A DNA stretch of 64,000 bases from Scatomorpha stercorigallinarum (lineage in GTDB: Bacteria > Bacillota > Clostridia > Oscillospirales > Oscillospiraceae): NCBI GenBank assembly GCA_944387865.1, contig CALXGN010000009.1, positions 1 through 64,000 on the forward strand, read 5' to 3'. Under the pieces are notes generated by a model. It worked only from the letters and a program-made list of their open reading frames with translations. It was not told where the DNA came from and did no database searches. The translations under genes were made by a program, and so were the position numbers. Shown piece after piece: positions 28,808-37,061 of the stretch. Every line of letters starts with the position of its first letter. Position 1 is the first letter of the stretch.

Positions 28808-29354
28808 CCACACTGCGTGTGGAGGCAATTGCCTGCGGCCCGCCCGCAGGCGGGGGAGTGCAGGGACTTAAAGTCCCTGCGACCAAATCCTGAGGGGTTT
28901 CTTTTTGTCTTGTCAAAAAGAAACCCCTCAGACTCCAAAGAGAAAACCGCTTTGGTGCGGGTCGATACGTAAAATCTGCCCGTTAGTTCGGGTGGTGACT
29001 GACTTTCAGGTGGTCGTCCCGTCGTCGGATAACTTTGCACACCGCCGACCGCGGTTGGCTTCGCTTCGCTCGCGCCGCTACCGGGATTGTAATTGTTAGT
29101 GCCGCGAGCGTAAGCGAAGCAGTGCACGGTCGGCGATGCAGGAAACGCATTCACCGACGGGATGACCACTTTTGACAACTGAAAAGCTGTAAAAACACGC
29201 AAAAAACGCTCCGATTCGCACCGGAGCGTTTTTCTTTGGGGCGCCACACCCGTTTCTTTGGGCAAGACCAAAGAAATGGGGTGGCAAGGCCCCCCCGCGC
29301 GGGGGCCTTCAGTCAGTGCGGCGCGCAGCGCAATTGCCGCCGGCCGCAGGCCGG
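28808..29354 (-). repeat. Composite structured intergenic repeat, copy 2 (inverted C-B-A)
   Basis: This 547-base stretch between converging genes has no supported protein gene. Read on the minus strand it repeats the order A-B-C of copy 1. Module C is at about 28887-28950, with an 18-base perfect stem (28890-28907 / 28914-28931). Module B is at about 29045-29140, with the arm GCTTCGCTTCGCTCGCG at 29058-29074 pairing with 29103-29120 around a loop unlike that of copy 1. A single module A occupies about 29225-29345. The left end starts with the small stem CCACAC-TGC-GTGTGG (28808-28822). Both ends touch the stop codons of neighbouring genes. Confidence 0.87.
29202..29233. terminator. Bidirectional terminator inside repeat copy 2
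   Basis: AAAAACGCTCCG (29202-29213) pairs perfectly with CGGAGCGTTTTT (29222-29233) around an eight-base loop, with A and T tracts on both sides. Confidence 0.8.
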
Positions 29355-30059
29355 TCAGAAGTGGAAGCGCCGGCGCACTTCTTCCCTCAGCGAGGGCACG
29401 CGCCTGATGACGAGCAGGGGCACGCAGAGCCCGGCGCAGGAGATGAGCACGATGAGCGACCAGCCGGGGCGCCAGACGCCGCTGATGTAGAGGTCGCAGA
29501 CCAGCTCGATGACGGCGGTGAAGATGCCGACGGTCAGCAGCACGAGGATGGCGGAGGAGAGGAGGGAGGGCCGCCGGTAGCGCAGCAGCCAGATCTCCGT
29601 GGGGAACACGGCCATGACGAAGAGCAGGATGGGCAGGGCGATGCGGAAGTACCAGCCCAGCCCGCGCACGGCGAGGGCGATGAGCAGGACATAGACGGCG
29701 ATGGCCAGCGTGTCCAGCGTCAGGCGGTACCAGGGGCTGAGCGTGCGGAAGAGCAGCGGCAGGGCAAACCACACCCAGAGCATCACCGCCGCGCCGCCGG
29801 GGAAGAAGGACCACCACAGCTCGCGGTAGAATATCAGGTTCAGCACCGCGCAGCAGATGGCCACGGAGGCGAACATGGCGCTCAGCAGCAGCCCGGCCTC
29901 GCGGCGGGAGACGGGCGCTACCTCCTCCTTCCGCGTGGGGAAGAAGGGCTCGGCCCCCTCGTCCGGCGGACTCGCAGGGTCGTATACGGGCGTGCCGCAC
30001 AGCGGGCACTTTTGCGCCGCCGCGCCCAGCTCGACGCCGCAGTGTACACAGTAGGACAT
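29355..30059 (-). CDS. Zinc-ribbon membrane protein (DUF6320-like)
   Basis: A 234-residue protein with an N-terminal zinc ribbon (CVHCGVEL at 4-11, CPLCGTPV at 18-25) and six hydrophobic segments between about residues 55 and 215, ending in a basic tail RREEVRRRFHF-like. It matches the DUF6320 type often found beside condensation-fold acyltransferases. The function is unknown; a membrane partner or acceptor for the acyltransferase is a reasonable guess. It starts 12 bases after the acyltransferase gene and shares its transcript. Confidence 0.68.
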   Translation of the reverse strand: MSYCVHCGVELGAAAQKCPLCGTPVYDPASPPDEGAEPFFPTRKEEVAPVSRREAGLLLSAMFASVAICCAVLNLIFYRELWWSFFPGGAAVMLWVWFALPLLFRTLSPWYRLTLDTLAIAVYVLLIALAVRGLGWYFRIALPILLFVMAVFPTEIWLLRYRRPSLLSSAILVLLTVGIFTAVIELVCDLYISGVWRPGWSLIVLISCAGLCVPLLVIRRVPSLREEVRRRFHF

Positions 30060-30071
30060 GTCCTCCTCCTT

Positions 30072-31346
30072 TCAACGGCGGTTGCTCTCAACGCGCACGT
30101 GCAGGCCGTCGCGCACGAGGAAACGGAAAAATTCGCGCTCGAGGTCCCGCTCGCGCTGCACGCCGGAAACGGTGATCTCCATCGTGTCGCCATAGCCGAT
30201 GGCCGAGACGTGCGGGCGCGGCACGGCCGCCTGGCCCAGCACCACCTCCATGTGTTCCACATGGCAGGCCATCGGCTCCGGCAGGGCGAAATAGCCGGGG
30301 TTGGTGAAAGTGGCCGTGAAGGGCCGGACGCCGCTCTTCGGGTAGCTGCGGAGCATGATGACGTTCTTCACCACGCGGGGGATGACCTTCAAAACGGGGT
30401 TATATTGCAGGCGCACGCCGCGCGTGAGCACGGCCTGCAGCTCCTGCGGCGTGGCGTGCAGCCGCAGCTGGCAGCGGACAAGGTTGACGAGCTCGGCGAG
30501 CGAATATTCGCCGAGCGCGGGGTCGGCAAAAACGGGCACGGTCATGATGAAGTTGCGCAGCGTCTCCGTGGGGAAATACTGCCTCAGATTGACGGGTATG
30601 CCGAGGGAGACGGGCTTTTGCCGGCGCGGCGTCTCGCGCCGCTGCTTTTCCAGCAGCAGGTGCAGCAGCACCGCGGCCAGATACTCCGTGATGGTGCCGC
30701 CCAGGGCCTTCGCGCGCGCTTTCAACTGGTCGATGGGAACAAAACCCATCGTCACGTGGAAGGTGTAGAAGGGCTCCGGCGTGCCGAGGTCCTGATAGGC
30801 CCGCTTCACGCCCGGCATCCGCCGTGAGACGCGCGAGCTGTAGCGCAGATAGGCGTCCTCCCACTCTTCGGCCACCGGCGGCGCGTCCAGATCGACGGCG
30901 CAGTCCACCGGCACGTCCTCGCCCGTCTGGCGCAGGTACTCGGCCAGTACGGCGCGGAAAAACACCAGCGCGCCCGCGCCGTCCGCCACGGCGTGGAACA
31001 CCTCCAGCGAGACGCGGTGGCCGTAGTAGAGGAGGCGCACCAGCCAGCCGTTGTCCTCGCCAAAGCGGACGGGCCGGCAGGGGTCGGCGCTGTCCGGCTG
31101 CACGAAGGGGCCGTTCGCGCGGTTGGGCTCGAAATAATACCAGAAGAAGCCCCGCCGTATGCGCACGGCGAAGCCGGGGAAGCGCGGCATGGCCCGGTCC
31201 ACCGCCCGCTGCAGCGCGTCCGGCCTTACCTCCTCCCGCAGCCAGGCGGAGAAGCGGTAGATGGCCGAGTACTCCTCGCGCTGGATGGCCGAGTACATCA
31301 CGCTCGCGTTGTCCATGCGGTACCAGGGCGTCCCGGAAACTGCCAT
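30072..31346 (-). CDS. Condensation-domain-like (alcohol) acyltransferase
   Basis: A 424-residue protein of the CoA-dependent acyltransferase/condensation fold. The catalytic motif HxxxDG is present as HAVADGAG around residue 117. The DFGWG-type motif is not obvious, as in bacterial 'alcohol acetyltransferase'-annotated members. It may acylate a lipid or polyketide-like hydroxyl, but no substrate can be assigned. AAGGAGGG about seven bases before the ATG supports the start. It is co-transcribed with the downstream zinc-ribbon membrane protein, a gene pair found repeatedly in Clostridia. Confidence 0.72.
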   Translation of the reverse strand: MAVSGTPWYRMDNASVMYSAIQREEYSAIYRFSAWLREEVRPDALQRAVDRAMPRFPGFAVRIRRGFFWYYFEPNRANGPFVQPDSADPCRPVRFGEDNGWLVRLLYYGHRVSLEVFHAVADGAGALVFFRAVLAEYLRQTGEDVPVDCAVDLDAPPVAEEWEDAYLRYSSRVSRRMPGVKRAYQDLGTPEPFYTFHVTMGFVPIDQLKARAKALGGTITEYLAAVLLHLLLEKQRRETPRRQKPVSLGIPVNLRQYFPTETLRNFIMTVPVFADPALGEYSLAELVNLVRCQLRLHATPQELQAVLTRGVRLQYNPVLKVIPRVVKNVIMLRSYPKSGVRPFTATFTNPGYFALPEPMACHVEHMEVVLGQAAVPRPHVSAIGYGDTMEITVSGVQRERDLEREFFRFLVRDGLHVRVESNRR

Positions 31347-31509
31347 TTCGCGTCCCTCCTTCCATTGTTATCATACCACCCGCAGGCCACATTTAGCAAG
31401 TGCGCTGCGCGGCAGAGGGCGCGGGGATGGACCAAAATGCAAGTTATGAACACAAATAATTCAAATTTCACGTGCATAAGCGGGATTAAAGCGCGCGTTA
31501 ACAGATAAT

Positions 31510-31552
31510 TTGCAAAATTTATACTTGCAAAATTCATTTTATCTGCTATACT
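31510..31552 (+). promoter_or_regulatory. Promoter and direct repeats upstream of the citrate-synthase operon
   Basis: TTGCAA (31525-31530), 16 bases, TATACT (31547-31552) with TG at the extended position. The decamer TTGCAAAATT occurs at 31510-31519 and 31525-31534, 15 bases apart, the second covering the -35 box. This is a plausible operator pair in an otherwise AT-rich 200-base region. Confidence 0.6.
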
Positions 31553-31583
31553 AAAGCCAATACCCAGGGAAGGAGCGCTCCCC

Positions 31584-32951
31584 GTGATAGAGCTCAACCG
31601 CGAAAAACACGTCCTCATGGAGTGTGAATACAAGTATCAGCTGCAGGACCGGGAGGAGGGCAACTTCTACCGGGACATGTTCACCTATTCCGAGCCGCCC
31701 AAGTGCACCTTCAACTTCCGGCTCACGCCCGCGAACATGCCGGAGGACATCTGGATAACGGACACCACCTTCCGCGACGGGCAGCAGAGCCGCGCGCCCT
31801 ATGAGCCCGGGCAGATCGTGGAGCTGTTCAAGATGCTGCACCGCCTGAGCGGGCCGAACGGCGTCATCCGCCAGTCGGAGTTTTTCCTCTACAGCGAGCG
31901 CGACCGCGAGGCATTGCGCCGCTGCCAGGAGCTGGGCTATGAGTTCCCGGAGATCACGGGCTGGATACGCGCCACGAAGGAGGATTTCGCCCTGGCCAAG
32001 GGCCTGGGGCTGAAGGAGTGCGGCATACTCGTCAGCTGTTCGGACTACCACATCTACAAAAAACTGAAAAAGACCCGCCGGCAGGCGGCGGACGGTTATC
32101 TGGCCGTCATCAAGGAGGCGCTGGACGCCGGCATTGACCCGCGCTGCCACTTTGAGGACATCACCCGGGCGGATTTTTACGGCTTCGTGGTGCCCTTCGC
32201 GCACGAGATCAGCGACCTCATGCGCGAGAGCGGGCGGCCCATCAAGATACGCGCCTGCGACACGATGGGCTACGGCGTGCCCTATCCCGGCGCGTCGCTG
32301 CCGCGCAGCGTGGCCGGTATCATCTACGGCCTGCGCAACTACGGCGGCTTCCCGGCGGAGCTGCTGGAGTGGCACGGCCACAATGACTTCTACAAGGCCG
32401 TCGCCAACTCCGCCACCGCCTGGCTCTACGGCGCGGCGGGCGTGAACTGCTCGCTGCTGGGCATCGGCGAGCGCACGGGCAACACGCCGCTGGAGGCGAT
32501 GGTCATCGAATACGCCCAGCTCAAGGGCTCGCTGGACGGCATGGACCCCACGGTCATCCGCGAGATCGCCGACTACTACGAGCGCGAGCTCGGTTTCCAC
32601 GTACCGGACAACACGCCCTTCGTGGGGCGCAACTTCAACGTCACGCAGGCGGGCATCCACGCCGACGGCCTGCTGAAAGACGAGGAAATATACAATATTT
32701 TTGACACCACTAAGCTCCTCAACAGCCCGCCGAGAGTTATAATATCAAAGAACTCCGGCGCCGCCGGGCTGGCCGTCTGGCTCTCGCACCACACGGGCCG
32801 GCCGGTGGAGAAGTCGGACCCCGACGTGGCCGCGCTCAAGCGCTGGGTGGACGCGCAGTATGCGTCCGGGCGCGTGACGAACATCGGCGGCGCGGAACTG
32901 GCGGAGGTATACGAGAGCTTGAAAGGAGGCCGCGAGGATGAACATCGTTGA
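31584..32951 (+). CDS. Re-citrate synthase-like enzyme (homocitrate/isopropylmalate synthase family)
   Basis: Condenses acetyl-CoA with oxaloacetate to citrate with the opposite stereochemistry to ordinary citrate synthase. The 455-residue product has the DRE-TIM signature DTTFRDGQQ (60-68) and the metal-binding HGHND near residue 263. Its long N-terminus and internal architecture fit the clostridial Re-citrate synthases rather than LeuA or NifV. The downstream aconitase and isocitrate dehydrogenase genes make citrate the logical product. A GTG start at 31584 follows AGGAG by eight bases. It overlaps the aconitase gene by 14 bases. Homocitrate synthase remains an alternative, but no lysine or nif genes are nearby. 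Confidence 0.75.
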   Translation: MIELNREKHVLMECEYKYQLQDREEGNFYRDMFTYSEPPKCTFNFRLTPANMPEDIWITDTTFRDGQQSRAPYEPGQIVELFKMLHRLSGPNGVIRQSEFFLYSERDREALRRCQELGYEFPEITGWIRATKEDFALAKGLGLKECGILVSCSDYHIYKKLKKTRRQAADGYLAVIKEALDAGIDPRCHFEDITRADFYGFVVPFAHEISDLMRESGRPIKIRACDTMGYGVPYPGASLPRSVAGIIYGLRNYGGFPAELLEWHGHNDFYKAVANSATAWLYGAAGVNCSLLGIGERTGNTPLEAMVIEYAQLKGSLDGMDPTVIREIADYYERELGFHVPDNTPFVGRNFNVTQAGIHADGLLKDEEIYNIFDTTKLLNSPPRVIISKNSGAAGLAVWLSHHTGRPVEKSDPDVAALKRWVDAQYASGRVTNIGGAELAEVYESLKGGREDEHR

Positions 32952-34866
32952 AAAAGTCATCAGCTCCCACCTGGTGAGCGGGGAATTGAAAGCGGGAAGC
33001 GAGGTGGCCATCAGGATCGACCACACGCTCACGCAGGACTCCACGGGCACCATGGCCTATCTGCAGCTGGAGGCGATGGGCGTCGATCGCGTTAAAACAA
33101 AGCGCTCCGTGGCCTATGTCGATCACAACATGCTGCAGGCCGGGCCGGAGAACGCCGACGACCACAAATACCTGCAGACCGTCGCCGCCAAGCACGGCGT
33201 CTGGTTCTCGCGCCCGGGCAACGGCATCTGCCACCAGGTGCAGCTGGAGCGCTTCAGCCTGCCGGGGGAGACGCTCCTCGGCTCGGACAGCCACACGCCC
33301 ACCTGCGGCGCGGCCGGGATGCTCGCCATCGGCGCGGGCGGCCTTGACGTGGCCGTGGCCATGGCCGGCGGGGCCTATTATTTCACCATGCCCAAGGTCT
33401 GCCGCGTGACGCTCACCGGCCACCTGAAGCCGATGGTGGCCGCCAAGGACGTGATACTGGAGCTGCTGCGGCGCGTGGGCGTCAAGGGCGGCGTGGGCAA
33501 GATATTCGAATACTTCGGCGAGGGCCTGATGAGCCTCAGCGTGCCGGAGCGCGCCACCATCGCCAACATGGGCGCGGAGACCGGCGCCACCACCTCCATC
33601 TTCCCCAGCGACCGCAAGACGCGCGAGTTCTTCGCCGCGCGCGGCAGGGCGGGCGACTGGCGCGAGCTGCTGGCCGACCCGGACGCGGAGTATGACGAGG
33701 AGATCACCATCGACCTCTCCAGCCTGCACCCGATGGCCGCGCAGCCCAACAGCCCCGACAACGTGACCGAGGTCTCGAAGATCGCCGGGCTGCCCATCGA
33801 CCAGGTGTGCATCGGCAGCTGCACGAACTCCTCCTTCTGCGACATGATGCGCGTGGCGGGCATACTCGCCGGGCGGCACGTGGCGCCCAACGTCAGCCTG
33901 ACGGTCTCGCCGGGCTCGCGCCAGGTGCTGAAGGCCCTGGCGGCCAACGGCGCGCTGGCCAAGCTCATCGCCGCCGGCGCCCGGGTGCTGGAGTGCGGCT
34001 GCGGGCCCTGCATCGGCATGGGACAGGCCCCGGCCACGGACGCCGTCAGCCTGCGAACCTTCAACCGCAATTTCTACGGCCGCAGCGGCACGCCCTCGGC
34101 CAAGGTATACATCGTGGGGCCGGAGACGGCGGCCGTCTCCGCCGTCACGGGGCACCTCACCGACCCGGAGACCTGGGACGGCGGCGAGCCGCCCTACCGC
34201 GTGCCCGAGCTCTTCGACATCGACGACGGGATGCTCATCCGCCCGCCGCGCGACGGCTCGCAGGTGGAGGTCGTGCGCGGGCCCAATATCAAGCCCGTGC
34301 CCAGGACCGCGCCCCCGGCGGAGACGCTCGCGGGCAGGGCGCTCATCAAGCTTGGCGACAATATCACCACCGACCACATCATGCCCTCCAACGCCAAGCT
34401 GCTGCCCTACCGCTCCAACATCCCCTATCTGGCCGACTTCTGCCTCACGCCCTGCGACGAGGATTTCCCCGCGCGGGCCAAGGCCGCCGGCGGCGGCTTC
34501 ATCGTGGCCGGCGAGAACTACGGCCAGGGCTCCAGCCGCGAGCACGCCGCCCTCGCCCCGCTCTATCTGGGCGTAAAGGCCGTGCTGGCGAAGAGCTTTG
34601 CCCGCATCCACCGCGCCAACCTGCTCAATAACGGCATACTGCCGCTCGTTTTCACCTCCGCGGAGGACTATGAGGCCGCGGCGGAGGGCGAAGAGATCGT
34701 CATCGCCGGCGCGCCGGGGCAGATACGCGCCGCGGCGGAGGGAACTCCGGTCACGGCCACGTTCGGCGGCCGTGAGGTGAAGCTGCTGCTCGACATCACG
34801 CCGCGCCAGCGCGACATCCTGCTCGCCGGCGGGCTGCTGAACTACATCCGCGACGGCGGGGTGTGA
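32938..34866 (+). CDS. Aconitate hydratase (short clostridial type)
   Basis: Isomerises citrate to isocitrate. The 642-residue protein has the [4Fe-4S] cysteines in GSCTNSS (about 294) and CGCGPCIGM (about 353-357), the substrate segment GSDSHTPTCGAAG near 120, and the swivel domain with GDNITTDHIMP and NYGQGSSREHAALAP. At about 640 residues it belongs to the short aconitase group of anaerobes rather than the 890-residue AcnA. AAAGGAGG precedes the ATG. It is translated in overlap with the citrate synthase gene. Confidence 0.93.
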   Translation: MNIVEKVISSHLVSGELKAGSEVAIRIDHTLTQDSTGTMAYLQLEAMGVDRVKTKRSVAYVDHNMLQAGPENADDHKYLQTVAAKHGVWFSRPGNGICHQVQLERFSLPGETLLGSDSHTPTCGAAGMLAIGAGGLDVAVAMAGGAYYFTMPKVCRVTLTGHLKPMVAAKDVILELLRRVGVKGGVGKIFEYFGEGLMSLSVPERATIANMGAETGATTSIFPSDRKTREFFAARGRAGDWRELLADPDAEYDEEITIDLSSLHPMAAQPNSPDNVTEVSKIAGLPIDQVCIGSCTNSSFCDMMRVAGILAGRHVAPNVSLTVSPGSRQVLKALAANGALAKLIAAGARVLECGCGPCIGMGQAPATDAVSLRTFNRNFYGRSGTPSAKVYIVGPETAAVSAVTGHLTDPETWDGGEPPYRVPELFDIDDGMLIRPPRDGSQVEVVRGPNIKPVPRTAPPAETLAGRALIKLGDNITTDHIMPSNAKLLPYRSNIPYLADFCLTPCDEDFPARAKAAGGGFIVAGENYGQGSSREHAALAPLYLGVKAVLAKSFARIHRANLLNNGILPLVFTSAEDYEAAAEGEEIVIAGAPGQIRAAAEGTPVTATFGGREVKLLLDITPRQRDILLAGGLLNYIRDGGV

Positions 34867-35010
34867 GCGCCCGGACAGCGCCAAAGCGATGCTTATTCAA
34901 CATCGTTGCGGCATGATAATGATACTGAAATGAACACAATATCACAAGGTGCATCTAAAATGGAATCAAATTAGCGCCGCCGTGGCGCAAACTATCCAGA
35001 GGTGATCCTT

Positions 35011-35181
35011 GTGACGATGAAAGCCATATCCATCCGCATCGACAGCGACACGCTCGACAAGCTGCACTACGTGGCGGACTATGAGGGGCGCTCGGCGAAC
35101 AGCCAGGTGCGCATCCTCATCCGCGACTGCATCGAGAAGTTCGAGCGCGAGCACGGGAAAATTTTCGACGACAAAAAGTGA
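35011..35181 (+). CDS. Small ribbon-helix-helix (Arc/CopG-type) DNA-binding protein
   Basis: A 54-56-residue protein reading MKAISIRIDSDTLDKLHYVA followed by DYEGRSANSQVRILIRDCIE and a charged tail. An N-terminal beta strand (AISIRID), then two helices with SANSQVRILI, is the classic RHH fold of dimeric repressors. GTG 35011 lies six bases after AGAGGTG; ATG 35017 is the alternative. Its TGA overlaps the region just before the isocitrate dehydrogenase start by a few bases. Sitting inside the citrate operon, it may regulate it; the TTGCAAAATT repeats at 31510-31534 are candidate sites. It could also be a lone antitoxin, but no toxin is next to it. Confidence 0.75.
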   Translation: MTMKAISIRIDSDTLDKLHYVADYEGRSANSQVRILIRDCIEKFEREHGKIFDDKK

Positions 35182-35195
35182 AGGGAAGTATCCGT

Positions 35196-36197
35196 ATGCA
35201 TCAGGTCACGCTCATTCCCGGCGACGGCATCGGCCCGGAGGTCGCCGCCGCCGCCCGCGCGGTGGTGGACGCCTCCGGCGCGCAGATAGAGTGGCACGTC
35301 TGCCCGGCGGGCGAGGCGCAGATGGCCGCCTCCGGCACGCCACTGCCGGCGGGGACGCTGGAGTCTGTCCGCCGCGACCGCGTGGCGCTCAAGGGGCCCA
35401 TCACCACGCCTGTGGGCTCGGGCTTCCGCAGTGTGAACGTGGCGCTGAGGAAGGAATTCGACCTCTATGCCAACGTGCGCCCGCTGCGCTCGCTCCCGGG
35501 CGTGAAAACGCGCTATGAGGGCGTGGACCTGGTGGTCGTGCGCGAGAACACGGAGGACCTCTACGCCGGCATCGAGCACATGATCGGCGACTACGCGGCG
35601 GAGAGCATCAAGCTCATCACGCGCCCCGGCAGCGAGCGCATCGCGCGCTATGCCTTTGACTACGCCGTGGCCAACGGCCGCAAAAAAGTCACCGCCGTAC
35701 ACAAGGCGAACATCATGAAGTGTACGGACGGCCTGTTCCTGGACGTCTGCCGCGGCGTGGCCGCGGGATACCCGCAGATCGAGTTCACGGACGAGATCGT
35801 GGACGCGGCCTGTATGCATATCGTGCAGCGGCCGGAGCAGTACGACGTGCTGGTCCTGCCCAACCTCTACGGCGACATCATGTCCGACCTCTGTGCCGGG
35901 CTGGTGGGGGGCATCGGCCTGGCGCCCAGCGCCAACATCGGCCGCGACTGCGCCATTTTCGAGGCCGTGCACGGCTCCGCGCCCAAACACGCCGGGAAAA
36001 ACGACGCCAACCCGACGGCCCTCATCCTCTCCGCCGTGATGATGCTGCGCCACCTGGGCGAGCGCGAGGCGGCGGATAAGATAGAGCGCGCGCTGATGGC
36101 CCTGCTCGCCGGCGGCGAGCGCGTCACGCGCGACATCGGCGGCACGCTGGGGACGGACGAGTTCGCCGCTGCGGTGATCGAGGAAATGTCGAAATAA
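35196..36197 (+). CDS. Isocitrate dehydrogenase (isocitrate/isopropylmalate dehydrogenase family)
   Basis: Oxidatively decarboxylates isocitrate to 2-oxoglutarate. The 333-residue protein has LIPGDGIGPEV at the N-terminus, substrate loop GSGFRSVNVALRK with the serine and asparagine expected for isocitrate, YANVRP, and the metal site region NLYGDIMSDL. Isopropylmalate dehydrogenase is less likely given the loop and the neighbours. The coenzyme loop reads HGSAPKHAGKNDANP: the lysine suggests NADP while the following histidine is neither the NADP tyrosine nor the NAD isoleucine. ATG 35196 follows AAGGGA by nine bases; an upstream GTG at 35178 is less likely. It completes citrate to 2-oxoglutarate in this operon. 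Confidence 0.87.
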   Translation: MHQVTLIPGDGIGPEVAAAARAVVDASGAQIEWHVCPAGEAQMAASGTPLPAGTLESVRRDRVALKGPITTPVGSGFRSVNVALRKEFDLYANVRPLRSLPGVKTRYEGVDLVVVRENTEDLYAGIEHMIGDYAAESIKLITRPGSERIARYAFDYAVANGRKKVTAVHKANIMKCTDGLFLDVCRGVAAGYPQIEFTDEIVDAACMHIVQRPEQYDVLVLPNLYGDIMSDLCAGLVGGIGLAPSANIGRDCAIFEAVHGSAPKHAGKNDANPTALILSAVMMLRHLGEREAADKIERALMALLAGGERVTRDIGGTLGTDEFAAAVIEEMSK

Positions 36198-36202
36198 TTT
36201 GC

Positions 36203-36231
36203 TTGCAATGCCAGGGCGGTTGTGTTATACT
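36203..36231 (+). promoter_or_regulatory. Promoter of tRNA-Gly
   Basis: TTGCAA (36203-36208), 17 bases, TATACT (36226-36231), 12 bases before the mature tRNA 5' end. Confidence 0.85.
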
Positions 36232-36242
36232 GTTCTGGCTAT

Positions 36243-36316
36243 GCGGGTGTAGTTCAATGGCAGAACATCAGCTTCCCAAGCTGAATACGAGGGTTCGATT
36301 CCCTTCACCCGCTCCA
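36243..36316 (+). tRNA. tRNA-Gly(CCC)
   Basis: A 74-base cloverleaf. Acceptor arms GCGGGTG / CACCCGC close the structure, the discriminator is T and CCA is encoded. The anticodon stem TCAGC/GCTGA holds the loop TTCCCAA, giving anticodon CCC, and the T arm contains GGTTCGATT. It reads GGG codons, which suits this GC-rich genome. Confidence 0.96.
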
Positions 36317-36404
36317 GCGTCGGCGCAAAGTCCGCTCGACTCCGTTTCCGGCGGCAGGCTTCGCCTTTTGCCGAAAACTGCGTCCGTTCCCTTGCGCCTC
36401 CTTT

Positions 36405-36445
36405 CAAGATCGCGACCGCTTTGCTGGGCCGCGATCTTGTTTTTT
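36405..36445 (+). terminator. Terminator downstream of tRNA-Gly
   Basis: CAAGATCGCG (36405-36414) pairs with CGCGATCTTG (36430-36439), followed by six T. The remaining 90 bases between the tRNA and this stem hold no gene. Confidence 0.8.
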
Positions 36446-36488
36446 CTGCCATCGCCGGCGGGGGACTGTTGGGGGGCCTGCGGGCACG

Positions 36489-36520
36489 ATGCCCCATTTT
36501 GCGAAAGCAAAATGGGGCAT
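36489..36520. terminator. Hairpin downstream of the XRE gene
   Basis: ATGCCCCATTTTGC pairs perfectly with GCAAAATGGGGCAT around a GAAA tetraloop. It lies 28 bases after the stop of the minus-strand regulator and probably ends its transcript, although it lacks a long T-tract. Confidence 0.6.
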
Positions 36521-36547
36521 TTATACGCCGCGCGCTGGCGCGGGCGG

Positions 36548-36886
36548 TCAATTTTCTTCCAGCAGTTCCAAAATACTCAAAACGTGCTGTTTCAACAGCT
36601 GCTGCCTGTTTTTTGGCAGGCGGGAGTAAAACCCCAACGCTTCCAGGCAGCGCACGGCGCTATCACGCGCGGATGGCGGCGGGGCGCCGAACACGAGCTC
36701 GTCCAGCGTGAGGCCGGCGGCGTTGGCGATGCGTATCAGCGTGTCGGCGCTGGCCTCGCCGCGGGTGGCGACGGATTGCAGCGTGCTGCGCGGGATGTCG
36801 AGGGCCTGGGCGAACTCGCACTGGGTCATGCCGCGTTCGCGCTGAAGACGCCGCAGCGTCTCGGATAGATTGTTCTTCCGCTGCAT
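36548..36886 (-). CDS. XRE-family helix-turn-helix regulator
   Basis: A 112-residue cytosolic regulator. The N-terminal Cro/CI helix-turn-helix (LSETLRRLQRERGMTQCEFA then QALDIPRSTLQSVATRGEAS) spans residues 8-60; the C-terminal 45 residues are helical and may form the dimer interface. GGAGGTGA before ATG 36886 defines the start; 24 upstream codon-bases are in frame but unsupported. No operon partner is present. The AT-rich upstream region has direct repeats that may be its own operators. Confidence 0.88.
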   Translation of the reverse strand: MQRKNNLSETLRRLQRERGMTQCEFAQALDIPRSTLQSVATRGEASADTLIRIANAAGLTLDELVFGAPPPSARDSAVRCLEALGFYSRLPKNRQQLLKQHVLSILELLEEN

Positions 36887-36908
36887 CGCCGTCACCTCCC
36901 ATGCTGTC

Positions 36909-36974
36909 ATAATAGCACATTATTCGACAAATATAATGCCGATTATTTGGCTATAATGACGAATATTCGGCAAA
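36909..36974. promoter_or_regulatory. XRE upstream region: extended -10 and direct repeats
   Basis: On the minus strand TGCTATTAT (hexamer 36909-36914) is an extended -10 for the XRE gene. TATTCGACAAA (36921-36931) and TATTCGGCAAA (36964-36974) are near-identical direct repeats 43 bases apart in an AT-rich island, with the palindrome CGAATATTCG beside the second. They are candidate autoregulatory operators. Confidence 0.45.
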
Positions 36975-37014
36975 CAGCGGCGTTGCTGGCGGACAGGGGC
37001 TTTGAACGCAAAGA

Positions 37015-37042
37015 GGCCGCGGGAGATGTTTTTCCCGCGGCC
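37015..37042 (-). terminator. Terminator of the maltodextrin operon
   Basis: GGCCGCGGGA (37015-37024) pairs with TCCCGCGGCC (37033-37042); on the minus strand the stem is followed by TCTTTG. It lies 20 bases after the last permease gene. Confidence 0.65.
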
Positions 37043-37061
37043 CTGTTTACATGCGCTTTTT

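Noticed and set aside
32836..34884. Minus-strand open frame of 682 codons
   Set aside because: It is antisense to the aconitase gene, with no ribosome binding site or recognisable domain.
35011..35181. Toxin-antitoxin pair based on the RHH protein
   Set aside because: No small toxin frame is next to it; the adjacent genes are metabolic enzymes of the citrate operon.
36225..36551. Minus-strand frame of 108 codons across the tRNA-Gly region
   Set aside because: Its C-terminal part is the translation of the tRNA's complementary strand, a known kind of false protein in databases.
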